A stretch of DNA of 64,000 bases from Acephala macrosclerotiorum (lineage: Eukaryota > Ascomycota > Leotiomycetes > Helotiales > Mollisiaceae). Positions 22,649 through 34,205 of the stretch are shown here, piece after piece. The position numbers and the translations under genes were made by a program. The notes beneath the pieces were generated by a model. The model saw only the letters and a list, made by a program, of their open reading frames with translations. It did not search any database and had not been told where the DNA came from. Each line of letters starts with the position of its first letter. Positions within the stretch are counted from its first letter, which is position 1. The stretch spans positions 62,001 to 126,000 of the forward strand of contig MU119306.1 of the NCBI GenBank assembly GCA_014904845.1, written 5' to 3'.

Positions 22649-23769
22649 TTACTTCTCAAATACGATCTTGTTCCGCAGAATCCCAATCGGCTGAATCTCC
22701 ACCTCTACGATATCACCATCCTGCAGAGGCTTCTTGGGGTCTTGGAACCATCCGACGCCAGCAGGCGTTCCCGTCATGATTGCGGATCCAGAGGGGATTG
22801 TCGTTCCTGCAGCAGCCATCAGCATTCATATCCATTAGTTTGTGCTCTTAATGGCTCACCCTGCGACAGATAGCTTACGAGCTCATCTACCGGGTAGATG
22901 AAGTCCAGTGGACTGTGTTGCATCACTGTCCCATTCACGCGTGTCGTGATAGTAGTTGGTGAGGAAGGCGTGAACTTGGATGGGTGGATAAGGCGTGGTC
23001 CAAGAGGCGCGAAAGCGTCGAACGCCTTTGCATAGGTATACTGGCCGCCTGTACGTTTCGGGTCTTGGAACAAGCGCGCCGTTAAGTCGTTACCAATCGT
23101 ATAGCCCAGAATGGACGAGATAGCTTCGGATTTGGAGATGGACTTTATCGAGTCGCGAATGATGATCGTGAGTTCGCCCTGTGCAGGCGAGTTAGCATCT
23201 TGAGCAAAGAAGGTGGAACGGAGAGCATACTTCGTAATCGGGGAAGTTGGTGTGTGCAACTGTTGGAAACAAAATGTCTTCGTCATGGTTTGCGAGGCCG
23301 GCTGCAGGTTTGAACCACATAGGTGCGCATGGAGGAGGTGTCAACTGTATAGTAAACACATATGAGCGCCTCTGATATCATAGGAAGGTAATATTCTTTT
23401 TCATTGCAGATGAATGAAAACTCACGTTAGCCTCAATAGCGTGACTTTTGTAATTCAGGCCTATGCAGTATATAGGAATCGACGTGTTCGGTGTTGGTGC
23501 AAGGAGCTATTTTCGGAGTTGAGTCAGTGATAGAATTTGAAAAGAATGCAATGAACCCGAATGATTGTGGATTGGTTCCACGCAGGTGATGGTAATACCT
23601 TCTTAACCGTGACTTTCTTCGGAGGACCACCTCCTTCTAGATCTTTAATGCTGGAGAAACCATCGACTGAAAGACCAACTACTGGAGCTATGTCAAGAGG
23701 GAGTGCAGCCCAGTAGCCAGATCCATCCTCCGATGCTACAAAGCGTATTAAGCTGTCCCAAGAAGCCAT
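22649..23769 (-). CDS. Fumarylacetoacetate hydrolase family protein
   Basis: Five exons, 23769-23599, 23506-23426, 23344-23231, 23178-22860 and 22806-22649: 280 aa. The fold is that of FAH-family hydrolases and isomerases, which cleave C-C bonds of acylpyruvate-like compounds with a divalent metal. Visible signatures are YCIGLNYKSHAIEAN, FPTVAHTNFPDYEGEL (acidic metal ligands), LGYTIGNDLTARLFQ, and the closing MTGTPAGVGWFQDP with LQDGDIVEVEI. Length fits small bacterial-type members (fumarylpyruvate or acylpyruvase) better than 420-aa FAH. A perfect palindrome with CGG arms lies 232 bp upstream (24001-24024). It is likely the hydrolytic step after ring cleavage by the VOC protein next door. 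The exact substrate cannot be read from sequence. Confidence 0.9.
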
Positions 23770-24000
23770 TACGTGTCTAGTCTTGTTCGTTGTCTGTCTC
23801 GTGGATGGAAGTAGATGCGTCTCTCGAAACGAGTTGGGAAAAAGATTTGATATAGAGTCACGGATCACTCTGGAGATAGCTTTGGAAGATGATGATTGAT
23901 AATAAATTGACCCTTAAAATCCCGAAGACAAATCAACGGCCATGATCCGTCAGTCTGGTACCAGCCAGGTGTTCCCCCGATGAAACCCGCAGATTCTAGC

Positions 24001-24024
24001 TGCGGAGCAAACGGTTTCTCCGCA
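24001..24024. promoter_or_regulatory. Palindromic candidate operator TGCGGAG-N10-CTCCGCA
   Basis: Perfect 7-bp inverted arms with a 10-bp spacer, in the upstream region of the hydrolase gene (start 23769). CGG arms facing inward to CCG are the usual target form of Zn2Cys6 factors. The same arms occur at 25503-25523. Confidence 0.6.
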
Positions 24025-24223
24025 GTGTTTCCGACCCCATGCCGAAACGCAGTGGTATCAATTATTCCTCTTTGGAGTAGAAAATGGGCAGGATGGTTTG
24101 ATAGCAATTCGGATGATCTTCATCTGTGTTATGAAATGGCAAAGTCACACGGGAACGATTTACTCTTCAAACAAGCAAGATAATTTGTTTTGTGAGCGTT
24201 TCAGACTCAATTTGTAAGATCAA

Positions 24224-25283
24224 CTAGAACACTTCTGGTAGCTCAGGTCCCCAGACCGATAATGTGTTTGGACCTTTATCCTCCAGCCTCGAAGTCTTGG
24301 AATCTTCGTTGACCATATCACCATCGGCGTAATGCTCAATTGTAAAACCGCTTGGATCTTTCCAATAATCGAAGATCTGAGAACCCAAGATGTGCCTTCC
24401 AACACCCCACACCAACTGATAACCCTTGCTAAGCAAGTGCTCGTGCCCGATGAATTGAGTGTCGAAATCGTCTACTTCGTACGATGTGTGATGCATCACT
24501 GTAGCCGGGACGTTTGGCGGCGCTCTCGCAAGGAACAGAGAATGATGATCAGAGAACTCTTTCCCAAGGTCGAGATGCATGAATGTTAGGATGTCCATGT
24601 TGGGATTTCCGGGAGCGTAAGCAATGTCGGAGGGGACGAAGTTGAAATTTCCTGTGTAGAATGCTACGTCTTCATCCCACATGGTAGAAATGAAGCCGTA
24701 ATGGCCCAATTTATGCACCATGGCAGGGCCATGCTTGAACCGCTGGAATGTACCTGAAGCCAAGCAAATCAGTCCCGACACCTAAATTGCTGTAGGGCGA
24801 AAACATACCTTTCCTCGGCTTCTGCAGACTTGTATTGTACTCTCCCTTCTCGACCACAATTGTAGTTGTAGGCTGCGACGGTGGTCGTTCCTCCTGGCCA
24901 AAAACAACGTGGATTTTACTCCCAGATGGAGTTGGAATGGAGACCATCTTGCCGCCTCCTGGTGCATCGGTCAAATCCGTGGCCTGCGCGTTGGGAAGTC
25001 TAGCAGCTTTTTGGAAGTCTTCTTCACTCTGCGCAACAAATGCTGCACCGCCGAAGTCCTTTTCACCAGTCGTACTCTGTGATGCCACGCATACATAAGG
25101 AGAACTGCCGTAGCCTCGGAAATACATTTTCTGGTCGGACTCTGCCGCTATCTCGAGTCCAAAATCTTCTGCAAATGCTTTCCATTTCTTCAGATCCGGG
25201 TGTGACTGGTAAACATGAGAGATGCGTGCAAGTTGCACCTTGCTGGCATCATTGCGAATGGGTGGAATAACCTGGGATGCCAT
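24224..25283 (-). CDS. Two-domain VOC protein, extradiol (catechol 2,3-) dioxygenase-like
   Basis: Two exons, 25283-24809 and 24753-24224, giving 334 aa, the usual length of two-module extradiol dioxygenases. The N-terminal VOC module (about 18-135) starts QLARISHVYQSHPDLKKW. The C-terminal module (about 172-300) carries the expected Fe(II) ligands: His in LGHYGF, His in MHHTSYEVDDF, and Glu in FTIEHYADGD. The family opens catechol rings next to the hydroxyls (meta-cleavage). No targeting signal is seen. The 55-nt intron uses GTATGT and TTCAG. It is divergent from the FAD monooxygenase with a shared 657-bp promoter, which suggests co-regulation. The substrate is unknown; meta-cleavage enzymes are less usual in fungi than ortho-cleavage ones. 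Confidence 0.87.
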
Positions 25284-25502
25284 ATTTGAGGGAAGAGTTG
25301 GACGATGAAGACTGAAACGGCTGGAAAGAGTGATGGAATTAAAACAATGTGAGAAGGGTCAAGCCAAGGTCACGGCAAATCAAGGCAACCCTAAGTACAG
25401 CCATCCGGAGAGGCGAGGTATGAGTTCACCTCCGCATAATGCCACCGGCAATTAATTACAGGGATAGTGCGGCATATGTTTTGGGCCACGCCCCTATCTC
25501 TT

Positions 25503-25523
25503 GCGGAGCCACTGTTCCTCCGC
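25503..25523. promoter_or_regulatory. Palindromic candidate operator GCGGAG-N9-CTCCGC
   Basis: Perfect 6-bp inverted arms with a 9-bp spacer, midway in the divergent promoter between the VOC dioxygenase (start 25283) and FAD monooxygenase (start 25941). Matches the site at 24001-24024 in arm sequence. A looser pair of the same arms (CCGGAG near 25405 and CTCCGC near 25431) lies closer to the dioxygenase. Confidence 0.6.
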
Positions 25524-25940
25524 TACTGTGTGGTGCGGGGCAAACGCCCCAAGATCTCTCCCCACCAGCCCGAAGCGCGAAACCTGCATAACTCAGCACG
25601 AACGGTGAGTCGACATTATTTCCAGGACAAGGTAACAAAATGTGGCAGTAAATTCCGAGAGCTCCGTCCAAAATTAACAGCGGAACAAAGGCGGAAGTCC
25701 TGGCCGCGGAATGAATTCCCAACCGCACCACTTGGCAGTGTACTGTATGACCAAAAAGTGTGGCCCGAAGAAACAAAACGAAGCAGGAAAATCGACACAA
25801 TTTCTTGGTATGGTGTGATACACCACTCTTTTCTTGAAGGTTGATCGGGTGATTTCCAAAATTGATTTAGACTTGGGTTTCCTGCTACTTTCTGAATGAA
25901 CACGACTTTTGAACGCGCCTTGCTGTAACCTGGAGTAAGA

Positions 25941-28210
25941 ATGGAGGAGACAACTGTAGTCATTGTTGGTGCAGGTCCCAGTGGCCTTGCACTAGCAGTA
26001 TATCTTGGCAGGATGAACGTAAAGGTAATTCAGCCCAATCCAATGTATCACTATCACTGAGATTATGAGCAGGCTATCATCCTGGAAAAAGAGCTGGAAG
26101 TGACCGAAGATCCTCGAGCCATAGCCATTGCTGGTGACGCTGTGCGGATTTCGTATCAGATGGGCATTGGTGACGTTCTCGTGAAAGATATTGGGGATGG
26201 TGAACATGTCTTCTCTGAGGTTCGGCTGAGTAAAAGGATTTATGCTAAGGAGTTTTTTCTCGTTAGCTACCGGGACGCTTTACTTCCACAACCGAAACTT
26301 TCAGCGCGCTCCGTTCATGAGCTTCGACACGACAAAGGACTATCTGTTGCAAAGTGTGTCGAACGCTATCAACCAATTCCAACCTAATTATGGTGACTCC
26401 CCACACTGAGATGCAGAAGGGACCCAGAGACTAACGGTCACCAGAGCGGGCATTGAGAGTTGAGTTATCTTGTCTATCTTCGTGCAACTTACGAACTGGC
26501 TGTGAAGTTGTGAATATGGCCGAGGAAGATGGAAGCGTCGTCGTCGAGTATGTTGATACTGAGGGGAACAGGCGAGATATTCGAACATCCTGGTTCATAG
26601 GCGCAGATGGAAAACGTGGTGTAGTCAGGAAAAAATTTCTGGAGCCCGAAGGCATTATTCAGCAGGTGGGACTGTACGTTTCTTCCGTTAAGAACAAGTC
26701 TGGCTAGCTCACTATTGTAGATATGAATATGTTTCGACTTGGATAGCCGGAAACCTATCCATTGAGTTACCCACACAGACCACGCATCCAGATTTCCCAC
26801 TTTGGAAACTAGGATATTCCCCGAACGAGGTCTATGAACTGTTCTGGCCTGCAGGGTTTCAGTGAGTTATATGAATTCCAAACTTCATAAACATTCAGAC
26901 TAACGTGTTTCTTTGTTTCTGCAACGACACGAAAAGACCAGCGGTGAGCGGCAGGTTTGGGCCTAAAGGAGCACACTTCTGGAGGCGAGTTAAATTTTAC
27001 TTCTAATGATTCGCAGCTAAATTCGTTTAGGCACGAATACTCGGTCGAGCCAGAAGACAGTCTGGATGATCCTGAAGAACATCTATGGGCACAATTTGGT
27101 CCCTGGCTTGAAATACAAGGCTCGAGAATATCGTAAGTCCTCAACCACGGGCCAAGCTCGCAAATACTTCTTGACACGTACTGCAGGAGCAAATTGAAAG
27201 GCATGACTATCACCTATCCGCGGGACTGCGTCAAAATACTCCGCTGCCGCCCTTTCTCGTACGTTATGCTACTAGACTTTAGTCCTTCGCATGCTAACTC
27301 ATTACTAAGATTCGCCGCCCAAGTAGTCAACCGATGGTTCTGTCGGCGCACGATTCTCATTGGCGATGCCGCACATGTATTCCCTCCCTTTGGTGGTCAA
27401 GGAATCGCGGCTGGTATCCGTGATGCACAAGCTCTTGCGTGGCGCCTAGCCATACTGTCACGCCTCAAACTTACTCCTTCACTACGGGAGGGATTCCTTA
27501 TGGAATGGGCAGGTGAGCGGCGGCAGGCGATCGATCATGCGACAAGGATGACGAAAGTAAATGGCGTCATCACAAATCAGCGGAGTGCGGCAAAGGCTTT
27601 CTTGCTTCGCTGTTTAATGCGGTTCTTATGGTGCATGCCGGCTGCAGTCAAGTTCATCACACGGTCAACACTCGGAGATACTTTTCGGTACCAGGATTGC
27701 CACGGCAGCTTCGCTTTGGGGCAGAGGGGCGGAGGGTGGAAACTCCCCCAGATTTGGATACAAAAAGGGGAAGATAAGCCAGAGTTGTCAGATGCAGTGT
27801 TTATTCGGGACCTCTCTCGCTTGGCGCTCATCTACATTGTCAGAGGGTATGAAGAAGTGGAAGAGAAAGCCTTGGCGGAATGCATTCAGAAAATGGCATT
27901 CCCAGGAGAAGTTTTTACCAAACAGAATGTCACCTTCCTCCATATCGACAACGAAATTCCTGACCCGAATAAGACCGCTGTGTTTCAAGAACACTATCAC
28001 ACCTGTGGCGCCAAGCATTTGTTGATGCACGGGATCAAGCCAATCAACGGATACGACGAGAAAAGTCTAGAGAGGCGGGTGGGGAAGAGAGCGAAGTACG
28101 TCATCATGCGGCCAGACTTCTTTATACATTCTGTGGCCTCGAATGAAGAGGAGTTGTTGGAAAATGCTGGGCAGATAGCAAGATGCTTTGGGCAAGATGC
28201 CGGGAAATAA
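25941..28210 (+). CDS. FAD-dependent aromatic monooxygenase (PHBH/MhpA-like)
   Basis: Nine exons: 25941-26024, 26073-26199, 26267-26392, 26445-26673, 26721-26861, 26937-26984, 27031-27132, 27187-27258 and 27310-28210, 609 aa in total. Group A flavoprotein hydroxylase motifs are present: GxGxxG as VVIVGAGPSGLALAVYL, the DG motif as WFIGADGKRGVV, and the second FAD motif as LIGDAAHVFPPFGGQGIAAG. The C-terminal thioredoxin-like extension (about 450-609) fits MhpA/phenol-hydroxylase-type enzymes. These add a hydroxyl to a phenolic ring, making the catechol needed for ring cleavage. The exon 6 to 7 join needs a GC-AG intron (AG|GCGAGT), since the only nearby GT donor breaks the frame. The exon 5 to 6 join uses an AAG acceptor and is the least certain. 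It shares a promoter with the dioxygenase. Confidence 0.87.
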
Positions 28211-28551
28211 GCTTTACGTAGGGTATATGCCGTGGCAGGGGTTGGGGCTCATGAACACCATCAAAAAGCCTTGTTTTCTTCCTCCTGTTTATTAGGATCA
28301 ATAATATCTTCTTGGATCTTACCAATATGACCTCAAAATATATTGACGCAAGCGTGCTCTTCTCGAGGCTTCGTTGTCCTTTTAATAATTGAGGTATTGT
28401 GTAGAGTCAATTGCATATTTTTCAACGGGAAACATCTCAATTTATTTTGGTCACACAAATACCTCGGGCTACCACAATACAATTTAAACTGGCATAATAT
28501 TAAGAAAGAATGAGCGTTATATGAGGTACATGGACCTAAAAGAAATGAAGA
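28211..28551. other. Convergent intergenic region
   Basis: 3' ends of the monooxygenase (+) and P450 (-) genes face each other here; AT-rich, nothing else seen. Confidence 0.5.
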
Positions 28552-30515
28552 CTATGTTGATGCATCCAAACCTTCCTTCGCCCGCGGATGAAAGCGAACC
28601 AGGAGTCCTGTCTGTTTCGCGAACCAAAAATTCTTGATCGTCCAATTCTCCTCCGGCGAAGCCCAGGAAACATCGAAATTTCTCAGTACCAGCGGCACTA
28701 TCTTACCCATTTCCACCATCGAAATATTCTTCCCTATATTCCGTGAGTGCTGATCTATCTACAATGAAGTGGAGTCTATATAGAGACATACCAATACAGC
28801 TTCTTGTGCCACCTCCGAACTATCAAAGACAAAATATTAACATCAATCGTTCTCTAGACCAGTAAATAAATCGACAAAGCATTTAGCCTTGCTTACCGAC
28901 AAGAAACATTTATCCATCATTCTCAGCCGTTGAGGCTCCGCATCAATCCACCTCTCCGGTCGAAAGTGGTCCGCGTTAGGGCCGTAAATGTCCTTATCGT
29001 GATGGACTACCCAGGCGTTCATACCTACAATCGTGCCCGCAGGAAGACGGACATCACCGATCGTTAAGCCTTCTTGAGGAACAACTCGTTCCAGAGGGAA
29101 TCCCACGCCGGGGTGTAGGCGCATGGCTTCTTTGATACAGGCTTGACTTGGCTGTGTTAGCATAATTTCTCGGAAAGTATACAAGTAGTGGCCGTACAGA
29201 TATGGCATTTGGTAGCTTTTCGTCAGAGTGATATTGGGCGACGAGGGATTTTCTTGGGTCGCTACATCAATCTCCTGAACGAGTTTGTCGTAGCAATTGG
29301 GATTCTTGATCAGATAATAGAAGATCGCTCTAAGGGATATTCCTGTCGTATCGCTTCCCGCCAGCCTGGATTCGTTAGTGCTTCCATCTTACAGCTATAG
29401 GAATGAGAGCTTACAGATTGTTCATAAGATGGTTCATAAGATTCTTATGAGGCATTCTCTCGGGTGACTTCTCACCCTCCTTTCTGAACAAAGCTAAGAA
29501 GTCACTTCTGTCTGTGTTCCTCGTCTCGCTTTGGTCGTACTTTTCGATTGCGGCTTCCACCATCTGAGATTTCTTCTTTGAGTTATGCGCTCAAGTTCAA
29601 AGGGCATTGACTCTTACCTTAATGATTTTTGGTACTGGATTTGCGGCGTCAATGGCTGGTACCTTCGACAAAACCTTCATAAGCAGTTTGTTTGCGAGTA
29701 GCCAAGGATGAATCTCTGGCATCTGTCCACAGATACTCCCATACCAGAGGCCTCCTTCGATACCAGCTATGATATCTTGCAGATCTCTCCGCTCATCCAT
29801 AAATCCAAAACGACTGTTGAAAGTGATTGCACCTATAACATCAAAAGCATACCACTGAAGCCATTGACCCAGATCCACAACTTGACCGGAAGCTGCGTAC
29901 TCGTGCATGATTGACACAAATATGTTATTACATTCATTGACGTGATCCTCGAACTGGTGGAGCGCGGAAAGTGAAAATTTGTTTGAGACCGCTTGTTTGA
30001 GCGCCTTGTGCTGAGCAGGATCGGATGTGGAAAACATACTATGCATCGTTTCGCCTTGATAGGGTGTGCTGAAGAGCTGATAGAAATCGCTCTATTGTAT
30101 ATTAGATTGGATACGTTCAGCAAGTCGTCCGGCTCTGGACTGCGGAACGAAGCGCGAAGTTTTGGGGCATGCGGGAGCAGTCATATCCCTTACGGAAATT
30201 TAAGAAGCTTACCTTCAAATACTTGTTATTTGTCCCATATAAAACTGGAATGAGCGCCGGGTCTGCGATAGCAACATGATTTGGCCCCGTTCTAACAACC
30301 TTCCCGTACTTTTCATGCAGGTTGCGAAAAATCTCGTGGGCATTTCCGCTTGAAGCAGTGAGAACATTCCATAGTCTCGAGTAAGCTGCCAGACGTGGGC
30401 CAGGCAACTGTCGAAGTCCACGACGGAACCGAATTTGGAACGTATCAGCAACCCACGCAAAAGCAATGAGGATAACGAAAAGAGCCCCAATCAGAGTCAA
30501 ACTATTTTCGATCAT
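28552..30515 (-). CDS. Cytochrome P450 monooxygenase
   Basis: Seven exons, 30515-30213, 30091-29618, 29563-29415, 29365-29198, 29146-28897, 28819-28792 and 28733-28552: 517 aa. An N-terminal membrane anchor (ENSLTLIGALFVILIAFAW) is followed by the proline hinge LPGP. The oxygen-binding I-helix LAGSDTTGIS, the ExxR motif EAMR, the PERF-type FRPERW and the haem-binding loop FGGGTRSCIGKN are all present, so the enzyme looks intact. It acts at the ER membrane with a P450 reductase. The haem loop is encoded by a 28-nt microexon. The region resembles CYP enzymes of the pisatin-demethylase-like fungal group, a tentative placement. It is the last enzyme gene on this side of the cluster and could supply an O-demethylation or hydroxylation. 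Confidence 0.92.
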
Positions 30516-33022
30516 CTCGATTAACAATGAGCAATTCAGGTAAATTGAGTGTGTGAACGTATGATATCTCTATTAATTATACTAATTATTCTTGAAAAGT
30601 TGCATTTGTGCCACGACATTCTCCACAGTATTTGCCGTGCGTGTTACCCTTCTGCGGGGCCCCAGAGGGTCTCACATCTACCTTCACCCTAATCTAATTC
30701 CACAGCAGTGGATCTCGGATTCCGGCACAATCAATGCGGCATCGCCAACTGAGGAGGGCGTCCTCGGTTACGAAGAAGTGGAACGTCAGATCCTCCGCGG
30801 ACTAAATCTGGGCCAATTATAAGTATTCCTGCTCGCCTAGCGGCTGATCTCTAGTTCAATCGCATGGGCGTATTCAGAAAAGTTAGTCATGGCGGAAAGC
30901 TCGTTATCGTCCGCAAAATGGACACCGCTCCACCGAGTCCATATCTTTATGAAAAGGGTCAATATAACCTCCTTGAAGGTATTATCTTGGTCTAATTCGA
31001 GGTTTCAGATGAAGGATTTGAATATGAAACACAAGAGCAATAGCAGGAGTGTGAGAGGAGGCCCCAAAAACGATGGATATGTTGTGGGTGGGCAAGGACC
31101 CCTTTCAAACTCGTGATTGAGTTAAACGTTGATGACGTGGAATGTCAAAGCTACATGGGTTTGGCGAAGTTAAATTGAGAGGAAGTGACGAGCCAGTGGC
31201 ATTTCATGCTCACAACTCACTCAATTAACATTTCGGCCTTTCTGTGGGGTTCTAGGAAAAACAATAAAGCGACGATTTTAAAAATCTTCCTTATTGAGGA
31301 CTGCATTTAAAGCTCTGTGCTACTGAGTGTGAGTTCCCTTAGAGCATTACAATGTAGCGGTGAATAGAGCTCGTAGAGAGACTTTTAAGTATGATGATAC
31401 CAGAGCTCACGATATGCAAACAACTATTGTCCTCTCATGATGTTAAGTAGTTAGGCAAACCTAAGCTCGAAAGCTCAAACGTGCATCTAATGTGATCTAA
31501 TATTCCAGCCGACAGTAGCTCCTAATCAAGAGAGGTGAGCCAAGCGCAAGATTAAGTTCCCCCAATTCCGTACACACTAGGTCTAAGTTTATAAAGCCGC
31601 TCTCTGTTACGGTCGTCGACGAGTAACGAAATACTAATTACGACCAGTGTTTTGCCCGAGCCGTAGAAGTTCGAGACAATTGCTTCTTTCCCATCCAAGT
31701 TTTCACGATGTCTATGACCTGATGTTGGGTGAAGGTTACATTCAGTCTCTTCAGACCAGCATCTATCTTGCTCACTCCCAGCGTCTCGCCACGGACGGTT
31801 TTTACGATATAGAAGTCATATTATAAGAGTATAAAATAAACCTTAAAATACAAAAAATAATAGTAGTCATTTTTGCGACACGTATATCTCCTTAGACTCT
31901 ATGCTCAGTGTGTTTATTCTTTGTCAAATCATTTACAGCGAAACTCTTTTGCCCGGAATAATATTTATTCGAGCTTGGATTGTACTGATTTTTGATATCC
32001 ACCCGTGCATACATAGTCTTAAAGTCTCTAGCAAATATGGAGACCCCAAAATAATCTGATACCAGGAACGTAATAGAGAAAGCGATTGATATTGTTGTAA
32101 ACGGTGCCTGGAGACACATCTACGGCAATGAGATGTGTGAGCCTCAGGTGCTGAACCATTGGCTGGGATGATCAAAACTTCAATTGAGACTTGGTTGAGG
32201 ATCTTTGATGCTTCCATATCTGGTAGAGAAAATAGATACCAGAGCGCTGTACCTTTCCCAGGGCCCTAGACATCTTGAAGTCGAGAAATTTTGATCATTT
32301 TCGAACTGGGGCTTAAACATGAGATCTGGATTAGACAGGCGGCTGATTATAGAAAGGGGATTGATTGAGAGGATAGTATGCAGTCCTTGTTGAAGAGTAT
32401 GTCTTGGTTAGTATGGTTGTAATTTGTAGATCTACGAATCTATGTTGGTACATAGGCTACCTGCTGCACCAAACACATGCTAGGCAATTCTAGGCAATAC
32501 CACACAACAATTAGTGGCCCAAATGTCAAGGCCAAATTGGTGACCTTTGGAACGGGCCGCAGCTCTTTGCGCGCGCCGGGGCGTTCCAGCATATAGGCTT
32601 CCTAAAACGGAATTCAATAATCAGCAAATCATCGATCCGAACTTGAAGCCCAATCTATGACTATCTACAAGCATCATTAAGCCTCCTCAATCCCAAGCCT
32701 CACCTCATAAGAATTAAAGTCGACTTCCCGGCTTAGCTTCGCAGATTGATACGCAGTATTTAAGGATTTGCATTGCCTGCAAACACGATTGCGGACAGCG
32801 GATGAAGGACGGAAGCTCGCCAACTCGACAGACTTTCCCTTGAGTGTTTCCAACACCTCTTCCGGTGTGGAAAGAATTAATTATTCGCAGGTGAATCGAT
32901 GATTTTGAAAAATATACAAAGTAAGAGACGTGTGAACAAGAATGAAACTATATACAAACTCGCAAGCGCCAGGAAAGGTGGGCTGACTTGGTGCTTTCAA
33001 GACACAGATTATCGTTCAAAGA
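30516..33022. other. Long intergenic region with minus-strand coding remnants
   Basis: No intact gene. Three minus-strand stretches look coding but lack starts or continuity. About 31815-31619 carries KTVRGETLGVSKIDAGLKR and ends in TAA. 32217-31933 opens with an ATG (MEASKILNQVSIEVL). About 32890-32688 carries ETLKGKSVELASFRPSSAV and ends in TAA. AT-rich sequence separates the first two. These may be relics of one or more genes. A CGG/CCG-containing element (CGGATTCCG near 30715) lies upstream of the P450. Confidence 0.4.
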
Positions 33023-34205
33023 TCATCCATCAATGAGTGGAGACAGCCCTTGTGCGCTCCCAATCCTATCTTCAAATAAGAAGCGTAATCTCTCAACCGC
33101 CGCCCGATCCATCATCCATTCACTAAACTTCGTCGGATCCATGCCATTCATCTCCATGATACCAGGATACCCTGTTGGTGGAGTCGCATCTCTCCACGTA
33201 CTCCATCCACCGTTCTGGCGTTCCAAACTCAACATCCAGCTGTGAAGTAACTTAGCACTTTCTGGATAGGGTTCATCTTTAAGGATAGCGCCAGTTTGTG
33301 GCCAGGAAACGAATGTGCCGTCGGTAGGGAAAGAGACGTTCAAGGGTGGCGATTGTTGAAGTCCAACTGATGAGGTGAAGGTCGCGGTGTAAGTGCCAAT
33401 TGATGTACCAACAAGAGTTGCTGGTATTGCTGTGCCGCGCACCCATCGAGGGTTTTGGGCCAATAGAGCCTCGAACCAAGAATATCCGTATTTCTTCAAG
33501 CTGTGGTAGATATTAGTACTACGATGTTGAAATTTCCGAGGGTACGTACATAAGATCAAATTGGTACAGAACCGCGTCGTCGTCGTTAGGGTAAGTCAGA
33601 ACCAATTTTTCCTTGAACTCGGGCTTGAGTAAACCTGTGTATTCTTTTGGAGCACTTGAAGCGTTGATATAGTTGCTGTTCCAAGTTTCAGACCATGAGA
33701 TAACGAACAACCCCATAAATACACCATCGGAATCTTTGAACTTATCGTAGACGCCTAATAATCATTAGCATCCGGAGCTCGGGCAAGTACTGATTAGTGA
33801 CTGATTCTCATATCCTAGTGGCTTGTATGGCAACAGGGCGTCTTCTTCCTTCCATCTTGGAAAGTCATTCAGCGTCTGCAGTATGATGCTATCGACATAG
33901 ACACTATTCGTAGCTAGTTGACGGTCGAGGTTGACATTATGATACTTGCTGAGATCTACTATGATGTTCAGTGTCATGCCAGGAAAGCGAGCCTCAAACG
34001 CTGTCTTCAGAAAGTCCTGTTGATTCTCTTCATCGCCGCCGTGCCACACGGTCAGTGTTCCGCCTTCTTTTAGTGCTGCTTGGTAAATTTCATCGATGGT
34101 TCGGGTCTCCACTTCAACTGGGCTGCTGAATGCTAATTGAGGGTTGTAGGCCGAAACGAGAGAAGTGACGCTGGCAAGAAGGGTGACAAACTTTGAAAGA
34201 GACAT
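33023..34205 (-). CDS. Secreted ABC-type solute-binding-protein-like protein
   Basis: Three exons, 34205-33791, 33754-33550 and 33500-33023, giving 365 aa. An N-terminal signal peptide (MSLSKFVTLLASVTSLVSA) precedes a fold matching bacterial family-1 extracellular solute-binding proteins (Fe3+/spermidine-putrescine type): GGTLTVWHGGDEENQQDFL near the start, and later WNSNYINASSAPKEYTGLL. Bacterial relatives deliver substrate to an ABC permease; fungi lack that partner, so here it is presumably an extracellular binding or scavenging protein. The presence of three fungal-type introns (two, 36 and 49 nt) shows it is resident in the genome. Bacterial origin by old transfer is an inference. The upstream codons in the same frame lack an ATG beyond 34205. 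Confidence 0.82.

Noticed and set aside
25467..25963. Overlapping ORFs in the divergent promoter
   Set aside because: They lie in the shared regulatory region, are open by chance on both strands and contain the palindromic operator.
30592..31116. Plus-strand ORFs between P450 and the remnants
   Set aside because: Short, no motifs, and located in the P450 promoter.
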